This document shows positions 27,039 to 35,825 of a stretch of DNA of 58,334 bases, piece after piece; the stretch's first letter is position 1; each line of letters begins with the position of its first letter. The notes beneath the pieces were generated by a model. That model had not been told where the DNA came from. It saw only the letters and a list, made by a program, of their open reading frames with translations, and did not search any database. The position numbers were made by a program, and so were the translations under genes. This stretch comes from Bacteroidota bacterium (lineage in GTDB: Bacteria > Bacteroidota > Bacteroidia > Chitinophagales > Chitinophagaceae): NCBI GenBank assembly GCA_016868455.1, contig VGGV01000016.1, positions 1 to 58,334 of the forward strand. The letters run 5' to 3'.

Positions 27039-29420
27039 ATGTCAAAAAGGACAATTAAGAAAGTTGCCGTTCTGGGAAGCGGTGTGATGGGTTCCAGGAT
27101 TGCCTGCCACTTTGCAGGCATAGGGGTTCAGGTTTTATTGCTTGATATTGCGCCGAAGGATTTACCGGCAGAGGCAAAGCCTGCTGAAAGAAACAAGATT
27201 GTGAATGATGCGTTAGCCGCTGCAATAAAATCCAATCCCTCTCCTGTTTACCATAAGGATGTTGTAAAGAAAATAACCACCGGCAATTTTGAAGACAATA
27301 TGAAAGATATTGCCGGCTGCGACTGGGTGATTGAAGTGGTGGTGGAGAGATTAGATATCAAACAGAAAATATTCGAACAGGTTGAAAAATACAGGAAGTC
27401 CGGGACTTTAATTACTTCCAACACATCTGGAATTCCCATCCATATGATGGCTGAAGGCAGAAGCGATGATTTTAAAAGGCATTTCTGCGGCACACATTTT
27501 TTTAATCCGCCCCGTTATTTGCGTTTACTGGAAATCATTCCTGCTCCTTTTACAGATCCCGAAGTAATAAACTTCCTGATGAGCTATGGTGATCTGTATC
27601 TGGGTAAAACGACAGTGCTCTGTAAGGACACTCCCGCCTTCATCGCTAACCGGATTGGTGTGTTTGGCATGATGGCCATCATGAATGTCAAAGATAAACT
27701 CAAACTCAGTATTGATGAAATTGATGCCCTCACCGGGCCAATTATTGGCCGCCCAAAATCAGCCACCTTCCGTACCGGCGATGTAGTTGGTTTGGATACA
27801 TTAGTGAAAGTGGCAAAAGGTGTTGCTGATAACTGTCCGGGTGACGAAGCAAGGGATGAATTCAATATTCCCGCCTGGCTGGATAAAATGATTGCCAATA
27901 ACTGGCTGGGCGATAAGTCCGGTCAGGGTTTCTTTAAAAAGACAAAGGGCGCCGGGGGTGAAAAAGAAATACTGACCCTGGAACTGGAAACGATGGAATA
28001 TAAACCAAGGGTAAAGGCAAAGTTCGCCACTCTTGAAGCCGCTAAACCGTTTGATGATTTATTTGCAAGATTAAAAATGCTGGTGGCCGGGCAGGATAAG
28101 GCCGGTGAGTTCTATCGCCTCTTCCATTATGGTTTGTTCTCTTATATCTCTCACCGCATTCCTGAAATCAGTGATGAACTGTACCGGGTGGATGATGCCA
28201 TGATGGCCGGTTTCGGCTGGGAGATCGGCGCTTTTGAGAGCTGGGATGTGCTTGGGGTTGCAAAAACAACTGAAGCCATGAAAGCAGCCGGATATAAAGT
28301 AGCTCCGTGGGTGGATGAAATGCTGGCCGCAGGCAATAAATCTTTCTATAAAGTAGAAGGCGGTACAAAATATTGCTACGAACCTGCGAGTAAAGCATAT
28401 AAAGTATTGCCGGGTGGTGAGGCCTTTATTGTAATGAGTAATTACACAGATAAACAAATCTGGAAAAACGGCAGTTGCCGTTTGTATGATTTGGGTGATG
28501 ATGTGCTGGGTCTGCAATGGTTTACCAAAATGGGAAGCATTGGCGGCGATGTGCTGAGCGGTATTCAGACAGCCATAGATAAAGCCGAAAAAAATTATAA
28601 AGGACTGGTGATTGCCAATGAAGGCCCCAATTTTTCTGCCGGTGCCAATGTGGGTATGATATTTATGCTTGCCATTGACCAGGAATATGATGAACTGGAT
28701 ATGGCCATCCGCTTATTCCAGAACACCATGATGAGGGCCCGTTATTCCGCAGTACCGGTTGTGGTGGCGCCTCACGGCCTTGCACTGGGCGGCGCCTGCG
28801 AACTGAGCCTGCATGCCGATAAATGCTGCCCCGCTGCTGAAACCTATACGGGGCTTGTTGAACTGGGTGTAGGACTGATTCCCGGCGGTGGCGGCACCAA
28901 AGAATTTGTGCTGAGAGCATCTGATGAAATGCATGAGGACGAACCGGAGACAATAACATTGAAGAATCGTTTTTTTACCATTGCCACGGCCAAAGTAGCT
29001 ACTTCGGCACATGAAGGGTTTGGAATTGGCGTATACAGAAAAGGCCTTGATGAAATAGTAATGAACCAGGCAAGAAGAATTGCAGAAGCAAAAAAATCAG
29101 TGATTGAAATCTTTGACAGCGGTTATGTGGCGCCTGTTCAGCGAAAAGATATAAAGGTACTAGGCCAGTCGGCCCTTGGGGCTTTGTACTCCGGCATTCA
29201 TGCCATGAAAACAGCCAACTATGCCACTGAACATGATGCTGTGGTGGCGATGAAACTTGCATACGTTATGTGCGGCGGTGACCTTAGCGAGCCGACTTTA
29301 GTTTCAGAACAATATCTGCTTGACCTGGAAAGAGAAGCTTTCTTATCTCTTTGCGGTGAAAAGAAGACTTTGGAAAGAATACAGAGTGTGATGAAAAGCG
29401 GAAGGCCTGTCCGCAATTAA
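27039..29420 (+). CDS. 3-hydroxyacyl-CoA dehydrogenase / enoyl-CoA hydratase (FadN-like)
   Basis: The 793-residue fusion would carry out hydration and NAD-dependent oxidation in fatty acid beta-oxidation. The dehydrogenase comes first, as in FadN and unlike FadB: the NAD site is AVLGSGVMGSRIACHFAG (about 10-27) and the catalytic His is in GTHFFNPPRYL (about 150-160). The crotonase-type domain is C-terminal, with the oxyanion-hole segments GPNFSAGANVGM and LALGGACELSLHAD and the GLVELGVGLIPGGGGT loop. Related genes usually sit with thiolase (fadA) and acyl-CoA dehydrogenase (fadE). Neither is present here; both flanks are decayed genes. Confidence 0.9.
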   Translation: MSKRTIKKVAVLGSGVMGSRIACHFAGIGVQVLLLDIAPKDLPAEAKPAERNKIVNDALAAAIKSNPSPVYHKDVVKKITTGNFEDNMKDIAGCDWVIEVVVERLDIKQKIFEQVEKYRKSGTLITSNTSGIPIHMMAEGRSDDFKRHFCGTHFFNPPRYLRLLEIIPAPFTDPEVINFLMSYGDLYLGKTTVLCKDTPAFIANRIGVFGMMAIMNVKDKLKLSIDEIDALTGPIIGRPKSATFRTGDVVGLDTLVKVAKGVADNCPGDEARDEFNIPAWLDKMIANNWLGDKSGQGFFKKTKGAGGEKEILTLELETMEYKPRVKAKFATLEAAKPFDDLFARLKMLVAGQDKAGEFYRLFHYGLFSYISHRIPEISDELYRVDDAMMAGFGWEIGAFESWDVLGVAKTTEAMKAAGYKVAPWVDEMLAAGNKSFYKVEGGTKYCYEPASKAYKVLPGGEAFIVMSNYTDKQIWKNGSCRLYDLGDDVLGLQWFTKMGSIGGDVLSGIQTAIDKAEKNYKGLVIANEGPNFSAGANVGMIFMLAIDQEYDELDMAIRLFQNTMMRARYSAVPVVVAPHGLALGGACELSLHADKCCPAAETYTGLVELGVGLIPGGGGTKEFVLRASDEMHEDEPETITLKNRFFTIATAKVATSAHEGFGIGVYRKGLDEIVMNQARRIAEAKKSVIEIFDSGYVAPVQRKDIKVLGQSALGALYSGIHAMKTANYATEHDAVVAMKLAYVMCGGDLSEPTLVSEQYLLDLEREAFLSLCGEKKTLERIQSVMKSGRPVRN

Positions 29421-29519
29421 ATCCGGGTTGGATAGTCTCTCCTCTTAAACTGCAGCAGCTGAAAATTCAGTCAAAAGACTTACTTTAGACATTGCATTAA
29501 CCAATTTAACCAGGGTCTT

Positions 29520-30194
29520 ATGAGAAGAATATTTCTTACCATCCTGTCGCTTTTGTCCGCCATACTTTCCTTTAGTCAGAAAGATTTAACCGGCGCATAT
29601 GGTTACACTATTCCGTTATAAAAACCTCAGCCCCCTAAAGACAAAACAGCTATTCCCGGCGGACAACTGGTATTAATCAAAATGGAAGACAAAAAATACC
29701 GCTCCTGGCTGGATGTGCTTACAGACCCTCCCGGTTACAACCGGGGCGAAACAGACGGTACCATCACATTTGTAAACGACACTGCCTCCTTCGACAATAC
29801 TTTTGAAAATGCTGAAAATCCCTGCATACTGAAATTCAAATTTACCGGCAGTACCATTAACATCAACAGCCAGTCCACTTCTTTTAACTGCGGATTCGGT
29901 AACGAGGTAAATGCCGATGGCGACTACTCAAGACAGAAAACACAACCTGTACTGGACAATAAATGGTTGCGCAAAGAATATCCCAGCACACCCATGGCAT
30001 CCGTAACTGCCAATAAAGCCGAACTCTTTCAGAATGAGAATTGCCTGGTACCCTTTGCCCCTAAAAGATTTTTTAATAAAGGTGACAGTTTTCTCAGCAT
30101 CGCAGAGACCACAAAAAGTATTTACACCGAATACATTCCTTCCCCGGGAAAATTCATCTGGGGCTGGATAAAGAAATCAGATGTAAAAAAGTAA
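29520..30194 (+). pseudogene. Secreted SH3-like domain protein interrupted by an in-frame stop
   Basis: ATG at 29520 opens a signal peptide (MRRIFLTILSLLSAILSFSQ) and DLTGAYGYTIPL, then TAA at 29619-29621 stops it. The same frame continues at once (KPQPPKDKTAIPGGQLVLIKMED) to the stop at 30192-30194. One base change (CAA to TAA) would account for it. The second part has a beta-rich domain (about 30-120 after the stop) and a C-terminal bacterial SH3-like domain (ASVTANKAELFQ to WGWIKKSDV). Internal initiation at ATG 29682 would give a protein with no signal peptide. Damage, sequencing error and readthrough cannot be told apart here. Confidence 0.6.
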
Positions 30195-30297
30195 GAAGCG
30201 AGGGAAACTGGGGAAAGGAGAGATACGAGGTGACCAAATCACCATTTACTCATATATCATTACTTATGGCAACGCTGCCACGCCGGAGCTGACGGAA

Positions 30298-30900
30298 ATG
30301 ATGCGGGAGGAGATTGAGACCCTTTGGAATGACCCAAAGGGAAGTTTATATATTGATGGAGAAAAACGGGATGTTGTTTTTTCCATCGCTGCCTCGTTTC
30401 TGCCGCTAATTACCGACATAGAGATTTACCAGAACCTCGATCCCCGCAATAATTTTTTCCGCATCGAAGAATTTGCATATGGCAATATTTCTTTCGTTGA
30501 TGGCATTGGCTGTAACAGCGGCTATTTCAAGCTGGAAAACCTTTACAAAGGTTCCACTACCGCAGCGCATGAATACGGCCACACACTGGGACTTGACCAC
30601 CCTGATGATCCCGACCTCCGGGGCAAGGGTGTACCGGGCATCATGTACCCGAGAGGAACCCTGGTTGACCCGCAGTACCAGTATGATGCTTCCAAACCAG
30701 CCGGTGCTGTGGGCGGTACCCTTCATCCCATGCACCGGAGGGTTTTGAAAAGCGATATTGAACAGTTAAACCTGCACAAACTCCGTTTTGAAAACGGGAA
30801 AGCAGCGATTGGTGAGTTCACCAACTGCTGGCACTCCAATCATTCAGATGTTGACCCGCATGATTTTTTGGCTGATTATATTTTCTTTAAGGCTGACTGA
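30298..30900 (+). CDS. Zincin metallopeptidase (M10-like), 5' end doubtful
   Basis: The 200 residues from ATG 30298 include the zinc motif HEYGHTLGLDH (HExxHxxGxxH) and a Met-turn in PGIMYPRGT, which place it among metzincins. The coding pattern clearly continues upstream of that ATG (GDQITIYSYIITYGNAATPEL in the same frame) to about 30223, where AAAGGAG is followed by ATA rather than ATG. No ATG, GTG or TTG lies in that extension, so the true start may have been lost. No signal peptide is present. It overlaps the convergent epimerase gene by 25 bases. Confidence 0.65.
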   Translation: MMREEIETLWNDPKGSLYIDGEKRDVVFSIAASFLPLITDIEIYQNLDPRNNFFRIEEFAYGNISFVDGIGCNSGYFKLENLYKGSTTAAHEYGHTLGLDHPDDPDLRGKGVPGIMYPRGTLVDPQYQYDASKPAGAVGGTLHPMHRRVLKSDIEQLNLHKLRFENGKAAIGEFTNCWHSNHSDVDPHDFLADYIFFKAD

Positions 30901-31793
30901 ATATCCGGGTACTTAAACTGAAAACCGGTTTGTTGAATTTTGCAGCAGCTTACAGTTGCACTTTTCAGTATTTCAGCACTCAGTTCACCCAAAAACAAGC
31001 GAAGAAAAAAAGAAGGGATCCTGAAGGGAATAAAAAACCGCCTCCGGCTCCGGGCAAGCGCCAGCACCAGTTCCCTGTTAGAAACAGGATTTGGCGACAC
31101 AGCATTATACACACCATTCATGTTTTCATTTTTAATAGAAGCGATGAATATATTTACCAGGTCGTCAATATGTATCCAGCTCATCATTTGTTTGCCTCTG
31201 CCCGGTACAGCGGCAATGCCCCATCGCAACGGTTGTATAAATTCTTTTAATGCCCCGCCCTCCCTGCTTAATACAATTCCGATGCGGAATATAACGAGGC
31301 GTATTGGCAAAGTTGCTACAGGTTGGATGCTTTCCTCCCATTGCTTACAGGTGTATCCAATAAAATCAACGGCGGAAGGCATTTCTTCTGTAAAGGGATA
31401 AGGTGAAGGCACGGTTGTATCTGGCCCGTACCAGCCGATGGCTGAAGCGCTGATAACCGCCCTTACTTTATTCGGTATCTCCCGTAAACTTTTTACCAGC
31501 AATTGACTGCTTTGCACCCGGCTGTTTACAATTTCGTGTTTTCTTTTTTTTGTCCATCTTTTTTCAGCTACGCCTTCGCCGGCCAGGTGAATAATATAGT
31601 CGGCACTGCTGACAGCCCCTCTATCAATCATTTGCTTCCCCACATCCCATCTGGCATATGAAAGTGCCGGTTCGGATGATTGTGCAGGGGTTTTTCTGCT
31701 GACGATGATTACTTTGTAACCTCTTTTCAATAATGCCCGTCCCAGCGCTTTGCCAATTAAGCCCGTGCCCCCGGTGATGAGTACAGTTGACAT
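30876..31793 (-). CDS. TIGR01777 family NAD(P)-dependent epimerase (YfcH-like)
   Basis: This is a 305-residue extended short-chain dehydrogenase. The nucleotide site is ITGGTGLIGKALGRALLKRG (about residues 5-24). The core shows DYIIHLAGEGVAEKRWTKKRK, the family signature. The C-terminal DUF1731 domain is recognisable (FLGELSAEILKSATVS to the end). The biological substrate of this family is not established. The gene stands alone, convergent with the metallopeptidase gene. Confidence 0.88.
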   Translation of the reverse strand: MSTVLITGGTGLIGKALGRALLKRGYKVIIVSRKTPAQSSEPALSYARWDVGKQMIDRGAVSSADYIIHLAGEGVAEKRWTKKRKHEIVNSRVQSSQLLVKSLREIPNKVRAVISASAIGWYGPDTTVPSPYPFTEEMPSAVDFIGYTCKQWEESIQPVATLPIRLVIFRIGIVLSREGGALKEFIQPLRWGIAAVPGRGKQMMSWIHIDDLVNIFIASIKNENMNGVYNAVSPNPVSNRELVLALARSRRRFFIPFRIPSFFLRLFLGELSAEILKSATVSCCKIQQTGFQFKYPDIQSALKKI

Positions 31794-31884
31794 AATCGTT
31801 ATTGCAATTTAACAACCATTCACCGTTATTGTTTGGTCTGCATCAAAGGAAACCCATATCTTCAAACCGCAATATTATCAAACA

Positions 31885-32784
31885 ATGAGTATAGTTCTAT
31901 CTGTAAAAAATCTTTCTAAATCATACAGTACCGTCAGGGCATTGAATGATGTGTCATTTGATGTGCCGGAGGGCAGTGTGTTTGGTATTCTTGGCCCCAA
32001 CGGCAGCGGTAAAACAACTTTACTGGGTGTGGTGATGGATGTACTGAAGGCCAACAGCGGCAGTTTTTTATGGTTCAGCAGGCACGGAACTTCTGAACAG
32101 CGAAAAAAGATCGGATCGTTACTTGAAACACCTAATTTCTACAGCTACATGTCCGGTTCTGACAATTTAAGGGTTACTCAGGCCATCAGCGGCCGGGGCG
32201 CTAAAATTGATATTGATGCCGTGTTGAAAAAAGTGAACCTGTATGACCGGCGCTGGGCGCCGTTTAAATCCTTCAGTCTTGGTATGAAACAGCGGCTTGC
32301 CATTGCTGCCGCTTTGCTCGGTAATCCAAAAGTGATGGTGCTGGACGAACCCACAAACGGGCTGGACCCGGTGGGCATTGCAGAGATCAGGCAACTGATC
32401 GTTGAACTGAGGGAACAGGGCCATACCATTATTATGGCCAGCCACCTGCTGGATGAAGTGGAAAAGGTATGTACCCATGCAGCAATTTTAAAGAACGGAC
32501 ATCTCATCACAACCGGTGAGGTAGAAGATATCATGATGGATGATGATGATGTGGTAGAAGTCAGCGCTGCTGACCTTAATGCCCTTGCAGCCGTATTAAG
32601 CAAACTGGGCAAAGAAATAGTAACCGACGAAAAAAACCACACAGTACAAATCACTTTACCCAGAGGTTCAGCAAGGCTTGATGAAATAAACCGTTTTTGT
32701 TTTGACAATGGCATTGTATTGTCGCAACTGGTATTAAAAAAGAAGCGCCTTGAAGCAAGGTTCTTTGAACTGACCAACAATTGA
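31885..32784 (+). CDS. ABC transporter ATP-binding protein
   Basis: The 299-residue ATPase has Walker A GPNGSGKTT (about 38-46), a signature in the variant form FSLGMKQRLAIAAAL, Walker B and D-loop LDEPTNGLDP, and an H-loop His in MASHLLDEVE. A C-terminal extension follows residue 215. The gene directly precedes its likely permease, with the ATG of the permease about five bases after this stop. This is the bacitracin-exporter or gliding-type class of ABC-2 ATPases; the substrate is not known. An upstream promoter may lie in the 91-base gap from the divergent epimerase gene. Confidence 0.9.
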   Translation: MSIVLSVKNLSKSYSTVRALNDVSFDVPEGSVFGILGPNGSGKTTLLGVVMDVLKANSGSFLWFSRHGTSEQRKKIGSLLETPNFYSYMSGSDNLRVTQAISGRGAKIDIDAVLKKVNLYDRRWAPFKSFSLGMKQRLAIAAALLGNPKVMVLDEPTNGLDPVGIAEIRQLIVELREQGHTIIMASHLLDEVEKVCTHAAILKNGHLITTGEVEDIMMDDDDVVEVSAADLNALAAVLSKLGKEIVTDEKNHTVQITLPRGSARLDEINRFCFDNGIVLSQLVLKKKRLEARFFELTNN

Positions 32785-32789
32785 AATTT

Positions 32790-33608
32790 ATGAAAGCGCT
32801 GATTTATACCGAGTGGCTGAAGATGAGGAAGTATAATGCCTTCTGGTGGATCATGGGCATTACCACCCTGTCCTATCCGGGTATTAATTTCATTTTTCAT
32901 TTTGTATATCAGCAGATCGTACAGCAGCAAAGCCAGACGGGACAAATGGCAAAAATACTGCTCGGCAACCCCTTCAGTTTTCCTGAAGCCTGGCATACCG
33001 TTGCTTATTTTTCTTCCTGGTTTGTATTTATCCCCGCTGTCGTAGTCATCATGTTAATCACCAATGAATACGGTTTTAAAACGCACCGACAAAATATTAT
33101 AGATGGCTGGAGCCGCAACCAGTTTCTAAGCAGCAAGCTGATTGATGTGATGCTTATTACCTTGATTATAACGCTTCTCTATTCCGTTATATCATTTGTT
33201 ACCGGTAACCTGAACCAGGAACGGCTCATCAAAAGCACCTGGGAACAGGTGCATTATGTCGGGCTGTTTGCCCTGCAAACTTTCTCACAGCTCTCCCTTG
33301 CATTTTTTATCGGTTTCCTTGTCCGTAAGGCTTTTATTGCCCTCGGCATTTTTATATTCTACTTCTTTCCCTTTGAACCCATCATTGTTGCTCTCTTGAA
33401 AGAATACGGCAATGATTCGGGCCGCTTTCTGCCACTTGAAATTTCCGACCGGCTGATACCCAGGCCTGCTTTTCTTGCCAAACTGGATGAGGCCGGTTAC
33501 AAGGAATCGCTGAATGCAATTCCGCAGCATGTGCTCTACACCCTGCTTCTTACCGGGGTTGTTTGGGGGGTTTGTTTTTGGGTGAATAAGCGGAGGGATT
33601 TGAAATAA
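32790..33608 (+). CDS. ABC-2 type transporter permease
   Basis: The 272-residue protein has six membrane segments by eye (about 21-42, 70-90, 115-137, 160-182, 187-206 and 245-263). ATG 32790 is preferred to TTG 32781, which overlaps the stop codon of the ATPase gene. It begins MKALIYTEWLKMRKYNAFWW, the usual amphipathic cytoplasmic start of ABC-2 permeases. It forms an operon with the preceding ATPase. No substrate-specific feature was seen. Confidence 0.85.
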   Translation: MKALIYTEWLKMRKYNAFWWIMGITTLSYPGINFIFHFVYQQIVQQQSQTGQMAKILLGNPFSFPEAWHTVAYFSSWFVFIPAVVVIMLITNEYGFKTHRQNIIDGWSRNQFLSSKLIDVMLITLIITLLYSVISFVTGNLNQERLIKSTWEQVHYVGLFALQTFSQLSLAFFIGFLVRKAFIALGIFIFYFFPFEPIIVALLKEYGNDSGRFLPLEISDRLIPRPAFLAKLDEAGYKESLNAIPQHVLYTLLLTGVVWGVCFWVNKRRDLK

Positions 33609-33609
33609 C

Positions 33610-33637
33610 AAAAAACCCTCCGGTAGAAACCGGAGGG
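33610..33637 (-). terminator. Intrinsic terminator for the dcw cluster
   Basis: CCCTCCGGT (33616-33624) pairs perfectly with ACCGGAGGG (33629-33637) with a four-base loop. Read on the minus strand it is followed by TTTTTTG, a good U-run, so it terminates transcription coming from ftsZ. On the plus strand there is no U-run. Confidence 0.75.
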
Positions 33638-33705
33638 AACAACTAAAAATCACTAGCTAAATGCTCAGTGGCTTCATTGGAACGAACTTTCTTCGATATA
33701 TTTAT

Positions 33706-33738
33706 GGCTGCACAGGGCGGCCTGCCCTGGGCGCAGCC
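33706..33738 (-). repeat. Long GC-rich hairpin just after the ftsZ stop
   Basis: GGCTGC (33706-33711) pairs with GCAGCC (33733-33738), and inside it CAGGGC (33713-33718) pairs with GCCCTG (33724-33729). It begins seven bases past the ftsZ stop codon and lies upstream of the terminator, so it may stabilise the 3' end of the mRNA. Confidence 0.55.
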
Positions 33739-33744
33739 GAAGGG

Positions 33745-35724
33745 TCAGTCGGGTTTTTTCCCTTCTAAAAATGTATTGATGGAACTGATGTGGCTTTGAT
33801 CTTTGTCGTCGGTCTTTACTTCGTAGTTGCTGTAAAAGTTTTCGACCTGCGAATTGTTATTGTATAATTCCATATTGCGGCGGATATAAGCCGGCACAGT
33901 CTCAAACTCATTATTGGGGTCAGCAGCGTTAACATTGAACGACAAGTTGCGCAACTTGTGTAACCGTTCAGCCGCCCTACGTTTTTGCTCCTCTGTTTCG
34001 TCCCGCATTGCGGGATCCTCAAAATCAGTGAACAAAGGTTGCTGAGCCTGATGGGCCAAGGGCATATCCGCCGCAGGAATGTCATCCCTTTCCACCAACT
34101 GCATTTGCAGGTCAAGGAGTTCCTCCTCTTCCTTGCTGGCAGTAACCGGTGCAGGGACCGGTTCTTCAGCAGAACGCTTTGAGGTGTTTTCCTCTGCTTT
34201 TGATTCTGCGTAGATATTGGACGGTCTGGCCAGGTAGCCCCCTGATGCTGCAGACACCGAGCTACTATCTTTACTGCTGCCGATCAGCGCAGCATCTGTA
34301 TCTTTAATAAAGGGGGAAACGGCCCCGATAGCTATCGGGGGTTTCTTCGCCGAATTTATACTTTCATCTTTCCCCGCTGTTGACATTTTGCTCACAGTAG
34401 TTGCCCCATCCTTTTCAGCCGTAGTATTACTAAGTATTTTCTCCTCTTCCTTTATCACCGGCCCCAGTTCAAAATGAATGATGGCATTTTCATCTTCCTT
34501 CATATCAGAAAAATCAATTACCGGCGCCCGCACAACAGGTATTTCTTCCACCATTTTCGGCATTAAATAATCTTCCCGGGCTACTGGTTTCAGTTTTCCC
34601 TCTTCCGCCTCTTCCTTCTTTTCTGCCACTGGCTCCTCTTTTACTGCTTCCTTTATATTCACCACGGGAGTTTCCTCCTCCGTCTTTCCAAGCACCATCA
34701 CAATCTTTTCTTCAGGTTTTGGTTCCTCTTTTTTCGGAGCCGGTTTGGCAAACGGATCTTTATGATCAAATCCGGTAGCGATCAGGGTAATACCAAGTTT
34801 ATCACCCAGGCCACTGTCGTAACCCATACCCAGAATCACATCAGTATTGTCGCCGGCCTGTGTCAGCAGGTAATTTTGTATCACTTCCACTTCATCCATG
34901 GTAAATTCATGCTCGCCGCTGGCCGATGTGATATTGATGAGTATCCATTTGGCCCCGCTGATATCACTATCGTTCAGCAGCGGTGAATTCAATGCTTCCT
35001 CAATGGCCTTCTGTGCCCGGTTCTCCCCTGCTGCTTCTGCATTGCCCAGTATGGCAACACCGCCGCTCTTCATCACGGTGCATACATCGGCAAAGTCCAC
35101 ATTGATCTGGCCGGTACTGTTGATCACATCCGTGATACATTTGGCCGCCGTGGCCAGTACATTATCGGCCTTGGCAAAAGCCTCCCGCATTTTTAAGTTG
35201 CCGTATTGGTGCCTCAATTTGTCATTGCTGATGACAAGCAGCGTATCCACATATTGCTTCAGATTTTTAATCCCCTCTTCTGCCTGCTGCTGGCGTTTTT
35301 TACCCTCATAAGCAAACGGAGTGGTAACGATGCCTACGGTGAGAACGCCAAGGTCTTTGCATACTTTGGCGATTATGGGCGCCCCGCCGGTTCCTGTTCC
35401 GCCACCCATTCCTGCTGTAATGAAGGCCATCTTGGTGTTGACCTCCAGAATCCTTCTGATTTCTTCCAGAGATTCTTCAGTTGCTTGCCTTCCGATGTCG
35501 GGATTGGCGCCGGCCCCCAGTCCCTGTGTAAGATGGGGTCCCAACTGAACACGGTTAGGTATTCCGCTGCTGGCCAGGGCCTGAGCATCCGTATTACAAA
35601 TGACAAAATTCACCCCGTCAATCTGCTGGCTGAACATATAATTCACAGCATTACCGCCGCCGCCGCCAACTCCTATTACTTTCAGTATGGATGATTTTTC
35701 CTTGGGCAGATCAAAATGTATCAT
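33745..35724 (-). CDS. ftsZ: Cell division protein FtsZ with a very long C-terminal linker
   Basis: FtsZ is the tubulin-like GTPase that forms the division ring. The core (about residues 10-320) has the GTP loop GGGTGTGGAP (about 106-115) and the usual KVIGVGGGGGNAVNYMF start. The protein is 659 residues against about 380 in E. coli. The extra length is an acidic, Pro/Glu/Lys-rich linker of about 275 residues (roughly 320-595) before a conserved-looking tail (VPAYIRRNMELYNNN to SINTFLEGKKPD). A perfect 18-bp palindrome (34323-34340) encodes PIAIG within the linker. It is the last gene of the dcw cluster, about 100 bases after ftsA. Confidence 0.97.
   Translation of the reverse strand: MIHFDLPKEKSSILKVIGVGGGGGNAVNYMFSQQIDGVNFVICNTDAQALASSGIPNRVQLGPHLTQGLGAGANPDIGRQATEESLEEIRRILEVNTKMAFITAGMGGGTGTGGAPIIAKVCKDLGVLTVGIVTTPFAYEGKKRQQQAEEGIKNLKQYVDTLLVISNDKLRHQYGNLKMREAFAKADNVLATAAKCITDVINSTGQINVDFADVCTVMKSGGVAILGNAEAAGENRAQKAIEEALNSPLLNDSDISGAKWILINITSASGEHEFTMDEVEVIQNYLLTQAGDNTDVILGMGYDSGLGDKLGITLIATGFDHKDPFAKPAPKKEEPKPEEKIVMVLGKTEEETPVVNIKEAVKEEPVAEKKEEAEEGKLKPVAREDYLMPKMVEEIPVVRAPVIDFSDMKEDENAIIHFELGPVIKEEEKILSNTTAEKDGATTVSKMSTAGKDESINSAKKPPIAIGAVSPFIKDTDAALIGSSKDSSSVSAASGGYLARPSNIYAESKAEENTSKRSAEEPVPAPVTASKEEEELLDLQMQLVERDDIPAADMPLAHQAQQPLFTDFEDPAMRDETEEQKRRAAERLHKLRNLSFNVNAADPNNEFETVPAYIRRNMELYNNNSQVENFYSNYEVKTDDKDQSHISSINTFLEGKKPD
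34323..34340. repeat. Perfect 18-bp palindrome in the ftsZ linker
   Basis: CCCCGATAGCTATCGGGG is a perfect palindrome in coding sequence, read in frame as PIAIG within the disordered linker. Confidence 0.8.
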
Positions 35725-35825
35725 AAGTACTCGTTTTGTAGGTTAGTTTTAGATTCAAAAAATTATAAGTCAACACTGCATAGCTGGTCCGGAGTGTTTG
35801 ATTTTAATTTTCATTTTACCGGTTT

